DNA from: Candidatus Woesearchaeota archaeon
GTDB taxonomy: Archaea > Nanobdellota > Nanobdellia > Woesearchaeales > GW2011-AR4
DNA: 42,058 nucleotides
Direction of reading: 5' to 3'
Assembly: GCA_002688775.1 (NCBI GenBank)
Contig: NZDH01000006.1
Location: forward strand, 1-42,058
Shown: positions 30,676 to 39,307 of the stretch, one piece after another
Layout of the letters: every line of letters begins with the position of its first letter
Position numbering within the stretch: position 1 is the stretch's first letter
Notes under the pieces: generated by a model
Database searches by the model: none
What the model saw: only the letters and a program-made list of their open reading frames with translations
What the model was told of the DNA's origin: nothing
Translations under genes and position numbers: made by a program

Positions 30676-31705
30676 CAGGTTCTTCCTCTTGCTCCAAATG
30701 GTTCTGCCATTTAGTTGATTCTATATTTTTATGAAATTGTTCCTTTATGTAATTTTCAATACTTTCCAAATACCTGACAGAAGGCTTGAGCCTTATCCTG
30801 TGTGACAAAACAGAAACAAGAACGTCTTTTACATCTTCAAATTGCACATTTTTTCTTCCTTTAAGCAGTGCATTTGACTGGGATCTTTCATATAATCCTA
30901 TTGAAGCCCTTACACTAGGTTTTTTTTCAAGTTTTTCATCGTTTCTCAGCAATCTTACGAAATAAACTATTAAATTTAATATTTCATCGCTGACATTTGC
31001 GATTTTTTCACCTTTCATCTCGACAATCTTTTTTTCAACACTAATGTTTTCAGGATAATTCATGTAGGCCATATCAAACCTGTCAAGCAATACATCACTT
31101 AGCTTTTCTGTTGAAGTGTCTTCAGGGTTCATTGTTCCTATGAATATAAAATCAATATCAAAATCAACATCGTAAGAACCAATAGTTGCCTTGCCTTCTT
31201 CAAGAACCTGCAATAATGCATTCTGCAATTTTTCAGGGCACCTGTTTAGCTCGTCAAAGAAAAGAATTCCGTTATTTGCCTTGAAAATTTTTCCAGGAGT
31301 GAACGCTTCCAGGCTTAAAGGCCCAAATTTCAGTGCTTTGATTGGGTCTATGTCTCCCAATAAATCCTCTACTGTCAGATCAGGGCTTCCCTGTATCCTG
31401 ACAAACCTTTTTGCACCATTTAATTTTACTGTTTTATGATTTGCTTTTTGCTTGCAGGTAGGGCATACTGGATTTTTAGGAGTGCAATTATAGCTGCAGC
31501 CTTCATTGACATCAATATCTGGCAGCAATTTAGCTATATTCTTTGCCAAAGTTGTTTTGCCAATACCTGGTGCTCCAACTATGATAATGTGCCTGTTCAT
31601 GAGCAAAGCTGACTTAATGCCTTGCTTTGCTGGCTCTTGGCCTAGTATGTCTGTAAAAGATTCCTTATTCTTTAGCAATATTCCTTTTAGTTGTTCGTTA
31701 AGCAT
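30662..31705 (-). CDS. MoxR/BchI-like AAA+ ATPase with four-cysteine insert
   Basis: Walker A is VGAPGIGKTTLAKNI near residue 43, Walker B is ILFFDELNRCPEK near 148, and the sensor region is FIGTMNPEDTS with the arginine finger in LLDRFDMAY. Between them lies an insert with C-x3-C-x7-C-x2-C (CSYNCTPKNPVCPTCK), a likely zinc site placed before VRIQGSPDLTVEDLLGDIDP. The start at the ATG 31705 is preferred over the TTG at 31753, since a TTTATAAAAG box lies 28-40 bases before it. The pair with the VWA gene suggests a chelatase- or MoxR-type remodelling machine. The target is unknown. Confidence 0.9.
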   Translation of the reverse strand: MLNEQLKGILLKNKESFTDILGQEPAKQGIKSALLMNRHIIIVGAPGIGKTTLAKNIAKLLPDIDVNEGCSYNCTPKNPVCPTCKQKANHKTVKLNGAKRFVRIQGSPDLTVEDLLGDIDPIKALKFGPLSLEAFTPGKIFKANNGILFFDELNRCPEKLQNALLQVLEEGKATIGSYDVDFDIDFIFIGTMNPEDTSTEKLSDVLLDRFDMAYMNYPENISVEKKIVEMKGEKIANVSDEILNLIVYFVRLLRNDEKLEKKPSVRASIGLYERSQSNALLKGRKNVQFEDVKDVLVSVLSHRIRLKPSVRYLESIENYIKEQFHKNIESTKWQNHLEQEEEPGEYR

Positions 31706-31731
31706 TTTTAGCCAAGAAGAAAGGACATGTT

Positions 31732-31744
31732 GGTTTATAAAAGT
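31732..31744 (-). promoter_or_regulatory. TATA box for MoxR-VWA pair
   Basis: The minus strand reads ACTTTTATAAACC 28-40 bases before the ATG at 31705. It starts inside the spacer after the kinase gene and gives the pair its own promoter. Confidence 0.5.
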
Positions 31745-31749
31745 ATGGT

Positions 31750-32340
31750 TCAAAACAATCTAACCAGCCAAACAACAGCTCCTGCAACAAATGGAACTAT
31801 CAAGTTATCGTCAACTTGAGCTGCACCTATTTTTATTTCTATTGCTTCAACAATCATGGCAGCTACAGAAGCCAAAAGTGCTTCCTGCCAAGGCAAAAAT
31901 ACCAGGGCACCCATAAATCCGACTGCAAGTCCTGCATATGTGCCTTCTAAATACTTTGTTTTAGACAATGGGTGTTTTGTCTTTCCAAAGTGCAGCCCGA
32001 ATAGATGTGAAACTGAGTCACCCAAAGCCAGAACCATAATAGAAGCCATTGCTATGTCCTTTGGAAATAATAGTAATACAATATAAACACCTATAAAATA
32101 AAAAATAATGCCCTTACCAGGGAATTTATTGATATCTTCTTCGCGCTCGAATTTTTCTAAAAGGTTGTGGATTACAGGTACTCTTGTTTTTTTGCTTAAG
32201 AAAGATAAAATAATGCCAGCTATAATGGCAAGCAATATTAGTTCCTTACTAATAAAACTATACTTAATCAGTACAACAATAGCTATGCCTAGGAAAATGT
32301 GGAAAAGCTGCCTGTTAAGTTCAAATTTACCTACTACCAT
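31750..32340 (-). CDS. Polyprenol/dolichol kinase-like CTP transferase family membrane protein
   Basis: The protein has about six membrane helices, with NRQLFHIFLGIAIVVLIKYS at the start. The family motif is ALGDSVSHLFGLHFGKTK near residue 104, followed by KTKYLEGTYAGLAVGF, and NKFPGKGIIFYF before it. These match the dolichol kinase/phosphatidate cytidylyltransferase-like group (CTP-dependent lipid kinases). An EIKIGAAQVDDN loop near 172 is typical. It overlaps the PAP2 gene by seven bases (ATGGTAG), so a lipid kinase and a lipid phosphatase are translated together. The lipid substrate is inferred, probably a prenol or archaeal lipid intermediate. Confidence 0.85.
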   Translation of the reverse strand: MVVGKFELNRQLFHIFLGIAIVVLIKYSFISKELILLAIIAGIILSFLSKKTRVPVIHNLLEKFEREEDINKFPGKGIIFYFIGVYIVLLLFPKDIAMASIMVLALGDSVSHLFGLHFGKTKHPLSKTKYLEGTYAGLAVGFMGALVFLPWQEALLASVAAMIVEAIEIKIGAAQVDDNLIVPFVAGAVVWLVRLF

Positions 32341-32894
32341 AATTTACCCTTTTCGTATAATTCCAATATCCAATCACCGATAAAATACCCGAATAATGAT
32401 CCAAAGACGACATCGCTTAAAAAATGAAATCCAAGGTAGACTCTGCTAAAAGCAACAAAAAAGGCCAGTAAAATCCAAAAAACTCTTTGTTTTGACAGAT
32501 GTTTGGCCAATATAGGCAGCAATGCGAATGCCACTGCAGAATGCATACTTGGAAATGAATAATTTATTATGTTGATAAACGGGTATGCAAAAGCATCAAG
32601 TGGCCTTTGCCTTAGGAAAATCAATTTAGCGATGAAGACCAATATAATTGAAGCAACAAAAGACAATAAAAGCAAATAAACTAATTTTTTATCCTTTCTA
32701 TAGAGCATGAAAGAGGGTATCAGGAGCATTAAAACAATAACAACACCGAAATTTGTTATTATGCTTAAAATGACATCTAAAAACGGCAATTGGATTTTCT
32801 TGAAAAAAGAGCTTATGCTGTCGTCAAACATGTAGGATACCAAAAAAAACAAAATTCCGAATATCACTATCCAAGTATCATTTATTTTTTTCAT
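32334..32894 (-). CDS. PAP2-family lipid phosphatase
   Basis: The three motifs of the acid phosphatase/PAP2 family are present: KLIFLRQRP (motif 1), SFPSMHSA (motif 2, catalytic His) and SRVYLGFHFLSDV (motif 3, nucleophile His). The protein has about five membrane helices and 186 residues. It would dephosphorylate a lipid phosphate or diphosphate on the outer membrane face. It lies five bases after the cca stop and overlaps the kinase gene, so all three are likely in one transcript. Confidence 0.9.
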   Translation of the reverse strand: MKKINDTWIVIFGILFFLVSYMFDDSISSFFKKIQLPFLDVILSIITNFGVVIVLMLLIPSFMLYRKDKKLVYLLLLSFVASIILVFIAKLIFLRQRPLDAFAYPFINIINYSFPSMHSAVAFALLPILAKHLSKQRVFWILLAFFVAFSRVYLGFHFLSDVVFGSLFGYFIGDWILELYEKGKLW

Positions 32895-32899
32895 TATAT

Positions 32900-34159
32900 C
32901 TATGTTTTAACATAAATTTTAATTGACTTGCACCTTTCTTTTACAAATTGATTTTTTATGATATTTTTTAACAGATCTTCCGGAACCAAGAATTCTCTTT
33001 TGTCTGAAGCATAGATTTTTCCCGACTTAATCCTGGTTTTTTTGTGTATTCTTTTAAAATTTTTGACATGATATTCCAGTTTGGCTGGCGGGCCTTGTAT
33101 TTCAACGGTTTTTGACAACAATTTTTTATCAAATAAAAAATAGAATATTGCATCTTTCTTTTTATCCCATTCCCATTCAGTCTTTATTATTTTAAAATCA
33201 TTATTTTTTAATTCTTTAATTAAAAATTCATAAATCTTCAATAATTTACTTCCGACAATGTCTATTTTTCCACTTAAAGAGATTAGTTTTGCCATTACTA
33301 ATTTATTATTTTTCGATTTTGATTGTTGAAAATCTAGATTCAAGTTTTTACTCACAAAAAATTTGTTTGATGGACTTTTTAAGAATTTTCGTGCTGTTAC
33401 CTTAAAATCTCCAAATTTTTCATTGCTTAAAGCAGCAGCTGCGTTCCTATCTTTCTGGACAGGATCAATGACTATTAATGGCGATACAAGTTTAGAAGTA
33501 TTCACTAACTTAAAGACATCTTTGCCTTTATAGTATTTTTCAGCGTCGATTACGACTTTATCGTCCCATTTTGCCGCATTTTTTATTAAATTCAGGAATG
33601 AACCATAATAAACAGTTAATATTTCGCATATATACCCAGAAAATCCCCTTATATAGCTCTCTGCACCATAAACATTTTGTGCTTGGCAAAATTGTTTTGT
33701 TAGTTTTATTTCATTGACCAGTTTTTTATGTTTTTTGACCCAGTTTGAATGCAATGGACTTACATCTGTTATGTTTTTTGCCTGCTCTGCTTTTTGAATT
33801 CTTAGAATCGGGACGATTTCAAAAGTATAACCATGCTGCTTTATTTGGAAATAATCTCGAGACCCATGCAATCTTATTATCCTGAATTTTTTCTTTAGTA
33901 TCCTTTCAAGATAATCTGACAATTTGTCACTTTTGTCATTGAATTTCCTGTAATCAAAAAGAACAAAGATGTCTGCATCAAAAGTCCTAAGCCAAGTGCC
34001 TTTAGCTCCAGATCCGCCAAGAATTGCCCTGATATTCTTCTGATTTTTGTTAATTTTTTTTATTATCAGATTAAGATTATTGAATATTTCTTTTTCGTAA
34101 TTTTTATCCGGCTGTATGTCCTGAATCGCTTGCTCAAGTATGGATTTTATACTTTTCAT
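32900..34159 (-). CDS. cca: CCA tRNA nucleotidyltransferase, archaeal class I
   Basis: It adds CCA to tRNA 3' ends. The nucleotidyltransferase core is AILGGSGAKGTWLRTFDADIF near residue 45, with catalytic acids in the DAD motif and GYTFEIVPILRIQ near 108. Later blocks include AESYIRGFSGYICEILTVYYG and VIDPVQKDRNAAAALS. At 419 residues it has the usual class I length. It follows gyrA with 47 bases between and precedes PAP2. The C-terminal half is unusually Lys/Asn-rich, in line with local base composition. Confidence 0.95.
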   Translation of the reverse strand: MKSIKSILEQAIQDIQPDKNYEKEIFNNLNLIIKKINKNQKNIRAILGGSGAKGTWLRTFDADIFVLFDYRKFNDKSDKLSDYLERILKKKFRIIRLHGSRDYFQIKQHGYTFEIVPILRIQKAEQAKNITDVSPLHSNWVKKHKKLVNEIKLTKQFCQAQNVYGAESYIRGFSGYICEILTVYYGSFLNLIKNAAKWDDKVVIDAEKYYKGKDVFKLVNTSKLVSPLIVIDPVQKDRNAAAALSNEKFGDFKVTARKFLKSPSNKFFVSKNLNLDFQQSKSKNNKLVMAKLISLSGKIDIVGSKLLKIYEFLIKELKNNDFKIIKTEWEWDKKKDAIFYFLFDKKLLSKTVEIQGPPAKLEYHVKNFKRIHKKTRIKSGKIYASDKREFLVPEDLLKNIIKNQFVKERCKSIKIYVKT

Positions 34160-34206
34160 AAGCAGAAATCAACTCTGATTGCTATAAAAAAGTTTGGGTT
34201 TTTGAG

Positions 34207-36657
34207 TTATTTCCCATTATTCTCTTTTACGACTTTAACAGTACCTACTACCTTATCATTAGACTCGAGCTTCATTACCTTTACTCCTTGTGTATTTCTT
34301 CCGATTACAGAAATATCGCGAGCAGGAACCCTTATTATAATCCCGTTCTTGCTTATAAAAATAACATCATCATCTTCTGTTAATGGACAGATAGAGACAA
34401 CTTTGCCATTTCTGTCACTGCATTGGATGTTTATGACACCAGAACCGCCTCTGTTGATCAGCCTGTATTCTGAAATTGCAGTTCTTTTTCCGAATCCATT
34501 TTCAGTTACAGTGAGTAAAGTATTTTTATCTGAAGCAACTACCATTCCAATTACTTCGTCTTTGTCCTTTAGACTTATTCCCCTAACACCTTGCGCAGAT
34601 CTTCCCGCTGACCTTACGTTTTTCTCCTCAAAACGCACGGCATTTCCGTTTTTCGTTGCCAGAATAATCTGCTGATTGCCGTCTGTTGATTCTACATTGA
34701 TTAGCTGATCATCCTTATCAAGAGTAATTGCTATTATGCCATGCCTTCGTGGATTGCTATACGCCATCAGCTCTGTTTTCTTGATGATTCCTTTTTTCGT
34801 GGACATGATCAGATAATGTCCACTATCAAATTTCCTTACAGGAACAAAAGCTGTTACAACCTCATCATTTCTCATTTCAACAAGATTTACAATTGCTTTT
34901 CCCCTAGCTTGCCTGCTTGCTTCTGGGATGTTGTAAACTTTAAGCCAATGCACTTTTCCCTTGTTTGTGAAGAATAATATGTAAGAATGGGTACTTGCGA
35001 CAAATATGTCCTTAACAATGTCCTTGTCTTTTGTTGTTGTCGCTATTACGCCTTTTCCGCCTCTGTGCTGGATTTTATATGTCTGTAATGGCAGTCTTTT
35101 TATGTAGCCTGAATTTGTGATTGTAATTGCCATTTCCTCGTCTTTTATCAGGTCTTCTGTTTCGATCTCTGTGCTTTCAACATCTGTAATCTGTGTTTTT
35201 CTGGTGTCATTATATTTCTGCTTTAGATCATTTAATTCTTTTTTTATTATATCGAGTATTTTCTGAGGATTTGAAAGAATAGACTTGAGCTCTTCAATCA
35301 GCTTCAATAAGCCTTTATGCTCTTGCCTTATCTTTTCCTGCTCGAGTGATGTAAGCCTTTGCAATCTCATCTCAAGAATTGCAGTTGCCTGCTCTGTTGT
35401 TAAGCTATAGTTTGATATCAATGATTGCCTTGCAACATCTACGGATTTGCTTTCTTTAATCAGTTTAATAACATTATTTATGTTTGATAATGCAATTATC
35501 AATCCTTCAAGAATATGTGCTCTTGTCTGTGCCTTGTTTAAATCAAATAAAGTTCTTTTTCTTACAACATCTTTTCTATGCTCTATGTAATTATGAATCA
35601 GGCTTTTTATGTTCAGGATTTTTGGCTCATTATTCACAAGAGCAAGCATTATGATGCCAAATGTTGTCTGCATTCTGGAATGCCGGAACAATTGGTTAAG
35701 AACAACATTTGGATCAGCATCTTTCTTGAGCTCAACAACAACCCTTATTCCATGCCTGTCGCTTTCATCCCTTAAATCGGAAATTCCGTTAATTTTTTTA
35801 TCTCTTACAAGATCTGCTATCTCCTCAAGCAGTTCTGATTTATTTACCATGAACGGTATTTCATCTACAATTATAACTTGCCTGTTCTTGCCTTGCTCTA
35901 TGTTTGTTTTTGCCCTTACAAGAATTTTTCCTCTGCCAGTTGAATAAGCCTGCCTTATACCTTCTTTGCCGCAAATTAAAGCGCCAGTTGGAAAATCGGG
36001 ACCCTGAATAATGGCCATTAGCTCTTCTATTGAGATTTCTGAGTTATCTATTTGCTTGATTATTGCATCAATTACCTCACCAAGGTTATGAGGTGGAATG
36101 TTTGTTGCCATTCCAACTGCAATTCCAGAACTTCCGTTTATCAAAAGATTGGGTAGTTTTGAAGGTAAAACAAGCGGCTCTGTTATGCTGTTGTCAAAAT
36201 TAGGGATGAATTTAACTGTTCTCTTATCAATATCTTCAAGCATTTCTTCTGCTAGTTTGGTTAATCTACACTCAGTATATCTCATGGCCGCAGCAGGATC
36301 ACCATCAACACTTCCAAAGTTTCCTTGTCCATCAACTAGTTTATATCTCATTGAGAAATCTTGTGCGAGTCTTACTAAAGTATCGTAAATGGAAGTATCA
36401 CCATGCGGATGGAATTTAGCCATGCAGTTTCCAACAACGTTTGCTGATTTCTTGAAAGGCTTATTATGCAGCAATCCACTTTCCCACATTGTGTAAAGAA
36501 CACGTCTATGAACTGGTTTAAGCCCATCTCTTGCATCCGGCAAAGCCCTTCCAACAATAACAGACATTGAGTAATCCAAGTAGCTCTGTTTCATCTCCTC
36601 TTGAATAGCCCTGGGTACTATTCTTGTGCCTAATTTTTGCTCATTTTCTTCTGTCAT
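34207..36657 (-). CDS. gyrA: DNA gyrase subunit A
   Basis: Type IIA topoisomerase cleavage subunit, which introduces negative supercoils with GyrB. The catalytic tyrosine is Y127 in AAAMRYTECR; RALPDARDGLKPVHRRVLY is the DNA-gate motif near residue 37, and NIPPHNLGEVIDAI follows near 185. The C-terminal beta-pinwheel carries the GyrA box QHRGGKG, needed for wrapping, so it is gyrase rather than topoisomerase IV. At 816 residues it is full length. Gyrase is of bacterial origin; gyrB is not in this window. It heads the minus-strand run with cca downstream. Confidence 0.97.
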   Translation of the reverse strand: MTEENEQKLGTRIVPRAIQEEMKQSYLDYSMSVIVGRALPDARDGLKPVHRRVLYTMWESGLLHNKPFKKSANVVGNCMAKFHPHGDTSIYDTLVRLAQDFSMRYKLVDGQGNFGSVDGDPAAAMRYTECRLTKLAEEMLEDIDKRTVKFIPNFDNSITEPLVLPSKLPNLLINGSSGIAVGMATNIPPHNLGEVIDAIIKQIDNSEISIEELMAIIQGPDFPTGALICGKEGIRQAYSTGRGKILVRAKTNIEQGKNRQVIIVDEIPFMVNKSELLEEIADLVRDKKINGISDLRDESDRHGIRVVVELKKDADPNVVLNQLFRHSRMQTTFGIIMLALVNNEPKILNIKSLIHNYIEHRKDVVRKRTLFDLNKAQTRAHILEGLIIALSNINNVIKLIKESKSVDVARQSLISNYSLTTEQATAILEMRLQRLTSLEQEKIRQEHKGLLKLIEELKSILSNPQKILDIIKKELNDLKQKYNDTRKTQITDVESTEIETEDLIKDEEMAITITNSGYIKRLPLQTYKIQHRGGKGVIATTTKDKDIVKDIFVASTHSYILFFTNKGKVHWLKVYNIPEASRQARGKAIVNLVEMRNDEVVTAFVPVRKFDSGHYLIMSTKKGIIKKTELMAYSNPRRHGIIAITLDKDDQLINVESTDGNQQIILATKNGNAVRFEEKNVRSAGRSAQGVRGISLKDKDEVIGMVVASDKNTLLTVTENGFGKRTAISEYRLINRGGSGVINIQCSDRNGKVVSICPLTEDDDVIFISKNGIIIRVPARDISVIGRNTQGVKVMKLESNDKVVGTVKVVKENNGK

Positions 36658-36685
36658 TTTTCATAGAATTTGAATGTTGTTTATC

Positions 36686-36698
36686 GTCTATAAAATGG
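36686..36698 (-). promoter_or_regulatory. TATA box for gyrA
   Basis: The minus strand reads CATTTTATAGACG about 35 bases before the ATG at 36657. Confidence 0.4.
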
Positions 36699-36802
36699 TA
36701 GTTTAAGGGGTTTATAATTGTTATGTTTTTATGATTTATTTTCTATATTGAAGATAAATAGTACTCTGTTTGTTATTTTTATGTGTCTTAAATTTTTGAA
36801 AT

Positions 36803-36813
36803 GTTTAAATACA
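36803..36813 (+). promoter_or_regulatory. TATA box for LOG-family gene
   Basis: GTTTAAATACA is centred 26 bases before the ATG at 36834, leaderless type. Confidence 0.5.
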
Positions 36814-36833
36814 AGTATATTTTTGATTAAAAT

Positions 36834-37478
36834 ATGAAACCAAAATCTCGTAGTGCTGTAATTAAAAAACATTTTCGTGTTACAATTTTTGGATCAGCTC
36901 GCATTAAAAAAGGTGATCCAAGATACAAGCTGATCTATTCTTTAGCCAAAAAGATTGCAGCAGAAGGCATAGATATTGTAACTGGGGGTGGGCCTGGACT
37001 GATGGATGCTGCAAGTAGAGGCCATCATGCCGGCAGAGGGAAAAATTATGTGAATACCATAGGTCTTACCATTCATTTACCAAAGGAACAGAAACAAAGT
37101 TATCATCTGGATATCAAAAAAGATTTCAGCAGATTTTCTAGAAGACTCGATAATTTTATGAGCTTATCAAATGTCGTAGTTGTTGCTCCAGGGGGGATTG
37201 GAACTTTATTGGAGTTTTTGTATACATTGCAGCTGATGCAAGTAGGTTTCACCTGCGATATCCCAATAATACTGATGGGAGGCGCGTGGAAAGATCTGGT
37301 TAGGTGGATAAAAAATGATCCTATGAAAAAGGGTTTTCTAGATAAAAATGACCTTGACCCAGTTTTTATTGTCAATAACAGCACTGACGCCATGAAGATA
37401 ATAAGGAAGGCCCGCAAAGAATATCAGAATAAAAACAAAAATATATGCTTAAACATTAGAAAATATAAAATTAAGTAA
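36834..37478 (+). CDS. LOG-family (TIGR00730-like) nucleotide monophosphate hydrolase
   Basis: The two LOG motifs are intact: VTGGGPGLMDAASRG near residue 48 and APGGIGTLLEFLYTLQL near 121 (PGGxGTxxE). These proteins, often called lysine decarboxylase-like, hydrolyse nucleoside 5'-monophosphates to base and ribose 5-phosphate; cytokinin activation is the plant role. The N-terminus HFRVTIFGSARIKKGDPRY is a typical first strand. At 214 residues it is complete. It diverges from gyrA across 176 bases and converges with the zinc-ribbon gene. The base it acts on is unknown. Confidence 0.9.
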   Translation: MKPKSRSAVIKKHFRVTIFGSARIKKGDPRYKLIYSLAKKIAAEGIDIVTGGGPGLMDAASRGHHAGRGKNYVNTIGLTIHLPKEQKQSYHLDIKKDFSRFSRRLDNFMSLSNVVVVAPGGIGTLLEFLYTLQLMQVGFTCDIPIILMGGAWKDLVRWIKNDPMKKGFLDKNDLDPVFIVNNSTDAMKIIRKARKEYQNKNKNICLNIRKYKIK

Positions 37479-37485
37479 ATTAGAA

Positions 37486-37626
37486 TTACAATTTTTTTAT
37501 AATATTTCTGTGAATTGAAAAATCACGATTACAATAAACGCATTTCTTCCTTTTGCTTGTTAAAATATTGTTTCTGCTGTTATATTTCATTTTGTTCTTG
37601 CATTTTGGGCATTGCAGGAGAAACAT
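37486..37626 (-). CDS. Small zinc-ribbon protein downstream of scpB
   Basis: From the ATG at 37626 the protein has 46 residues with CPKC at the start and CVYC in the second half, so a single zinc ribbon. The remainder is basic (MKYNSRNNILTSKRKK). The longer track version overlaps the end of scpB; the ATG at 37626 gives the better ribbon and avoids that. It lies 13 bases after scpB and is probably cotranscribed. It could bind nucleic acid, which is inference. Confidence 0.65.
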   Translation of the reverse strand: MFLLQCPKCKNKMKYNSRNNILTSKRKKCVYCNRDFSIHRNIIKKL

Positions 37627-37639
37627 TTTAAGAATAAAT

Positions 37640-38665
37640 TTAATTTTCTTTATTTTCTTCTTTGCTCTTTTTTGGGCCATGCAGCATTTCGTCGACTTTT
37701 TGACCTACCTTTGCTTCCATATCCGGAGTGAGTTTAATCCCTTCGCTTTTCTTTTTTTGTTCATGTGGCTCATTTTTTTCATTAGGATGTTGGAGTTGTT
37801 CAGTCTTTTGTTCTGATTTTTCTTGCTTTGGTGCTTCATCTGGAGTTTCTTCCTTAGTATTTTCTTTTTCTGTATTTGTATCTTCTCTTGGTTCTTCAAC
37901 CACATCTAGATTTCCGAGTTTTTCTTTTTCTACAATAACACTTGGAGTTTTTGCAACATCTTCAGATTTATTTTCTGTAGGTTTTTGCTTTGATTCATAT
38001 GTGTCCAATGGAACTTTAAATTCCTCGCCTGATTTGTCCAGTGATTCTATTTCTTTCTTTATTTTTTCATCTTCCTTTTTTAGATCCTCTGCCCTTTTTG
38101 CCTGGTCTTCCTTTATTCTTGAAACTTCCTCTTCTTTTGACTTGATTGCCTTGGCTATACTGGCAAAATCCTGGAATTGATCTTTTAGTTTTTCTTCTGT
38201 AAGATCAAAATATTTGAAGAATTTTTCAGTAAGCTTGATCAAATTGGTTCTCCCATGCTTTTGCCGGGTTATATAGCTCGATTTTTCCAATTCTACAAGA
38301 TGGTCATATGCCTTGTTTGTTCTTATCTTTATCAAATCCGACTGCAAAATAGGGTATTTAAAGGCAACAACAGCAAGAGTTTCAAGCACACTCCTTGTAA
38401 GTTCTGTTTCTGTAACAATCTTCCTTACTATTGGTATGAAATGGTCCCTTACAGTAAATTTCCATGAATCTCCTTCCTCAACAAGCATCAAGCTTGACTG
38501 CTTTTCGTCATATTCGTTCTTTAGCTCATTCAGCGCTGTGATTACGTCTTCCTTTCTTGAGCGGCATAATTTGCTTATATCATCAAGATTTATTTTATGC
38601 CCTACAGAAAATAGAACTGCTTCAACTTTGCTTTTTACACCTGCTTTTTTTAGCTCCGCCATCAT
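37640..38665 (-). CDS. scpB: Segregation and condensation protein B with long disordered tail
   Basis: ScpB is a kleisin-associated winged-helix protein of the SMC complex. Residues 1-170 contain the two winged helices: KVEAVLFSVGHKINLDDISK, SWKFTVRDHFIPIVRKIV, then LTRSVLETLAVVAFKYPI and a RTNKAYDHLVELEKSSYI segment. A coiled-coil stretch is followed by about 120 residues of E/K/P/T-rich low-complexity sequence and a short conserved-looking end (KLTPDMEAKVGQKVDEML). The extended tail is unusual for ScpB, which is normally around 180-200 residues. It overlaps the upstream gene by four bases (ATGA). Neither ScpA nor SMC is in the window. Confidence 0.9.
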   Translation of the reverse strand: MMAELKKAGVKSKVEAVLFSVGHKINLDDISKLCRSRKEDVITALNELKNEYDEKQSSLMLVEEGDSWKFTVRDHFIPIVRKIVTETELTRSVLETLAVVAFKYPILQSDLIKIRTNKAYDHLVELEKSSYITRQKHGRTNLIKLTEKFFKYFDLTEEKLKDQFQDFASIAKAIKSKEEEVSRIKEDQAKRAEDLKKEDEKIKKEIESLDKSGEEFKVPLDTYESKQKPTENKSEDVAKTPSVIVEKEKLGNLDVVEEPREDTNTEKENTKEETPDEAPKQEKSEQKTEQLQHPNEKNEPHEQKKKSEGIKLTPDMEAKVGQKVDEMLHGPKKSKEENKEN

Positions 38666-39246
38666 ACTAAAGCATAGATATCTTTCTCTTTTTTAATCTT
38701 TTTTTCTTTAATTAGATTATTTACGAAAATTTCAAGTTCTTTTTTATCAACTCCGGTGACTTGTGAGAGCTGCTCAAGTGAAAGTTTACTTACTTTCAGG
38801 CATATCAAGATCGAATTATGGAGGATGGCATTCATGTTGCTTCTTAAGAAATCATTTTCAGATTTTGATTTCTTTACAATCATATCAACATTATGAAGCC
38901 TGGCCTGCAGATCATTCAGAAAGTTTGATATTTCCTGTTTGGAAATGGATAATTCATCCGGCTTTTCAACTTCAAGCGATGATGGCATGTACTCAAAACA
39001 GAAACTAATCAATTTTTTTGTGCCTTTTATAACCAAATCTAGCTCTACAAATTTGCTCCATAATTTGCCTTGTTCCTTTATATCAGAATAATGCTCATTT
39101 AGTATGGCCAAGTCAGAATCCTTCCTTATATGGTCTGTGTACTCCTTCAATGAATTTTCGACATGCTCCTTTGGCTTGCCTAAAACCTCAATAATAGTCT
39201 TGCATCTAATATGTGATTTTTCTCCTTGTTTTTCAGTTTCAACCAT
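38662..39246 (-). CDS. Conserved unknown protein coupled to scpB
   Basis: A 194-residue protein with strong sequence blocks: IRCKTIIEVLGKPKEHVENS at the start, FCFEYMPSSLEVEKPDEL near residue 84, and ISNFLNDLQARLHNVDMIVK near 106. From memory this pattern is common in DPANN genomes, but I know no function. The C-terminal 50 residues resemble a helix-turn-helix (KLSLEQLSQVTGVDKKELEI). It is not ScpA: the kleisin pattern is absent. Its stop overlaps the scpB ATG, so the two are made together. A TTTTTAAACC box lies about 26 bases before the ATG. Confidence 0.78.
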   Translation of the reverse strand: MVETEKQGEKSHIRCKTIIEVLGKPKEHVENSLKEYTDHIRKDSDLAILNEHYSDIKEQGKLWSKFVELDLVIKGTKKLISFCFEYMPSSLEVEKPDELSISKQEISNFLNDLQARLHNVDMIVKKSKSENDFLRSNMNAILHNSILICLKVSKLSLEQLSQVTGVDKKELEIFVNNLIKEKKIKKEKDIYALV

Positions 39247-39266
39247 TAGTTTTCAGAAACTAAACC

Positions 39267-39277
39267 GGTTTAAAAAT
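39267..39277 (-). promoter_or_regulatory. TATA box of scpB operon
   Basis: The minus strand reads ATTTTTAAACC about 26 bases before the ATG at 39246. Confidence 0.45.
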
Positions 39278-39307
39278 GTTTCCAACTTTAGGCAGGATAT
39301 ATGGAAA

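Noticed and set aside
31706-31753. TTG start of the MoxR-like gene at 31753
   Set aside because: The extension contains the TATA box that matches the ATG at 31705 and runs into the kinase gene.
37553-38696. Plus-strand ORFs opposite scpB (37553-37816, 37728-38180, 38255-38467, 38313-38696)
   Set aside because: They are antisense shadows of scpB and its low-complexity tail, rich in Ser/Phe/Leu and without promoters.
38662-39246. ScpA identity for the gene upstream of scpB
   Set aside because: The kleisin N- and C-terminal patterns are absent; conserved blocks such as FCFEYMPSSLEV do not belong to ScpA as far as I know.
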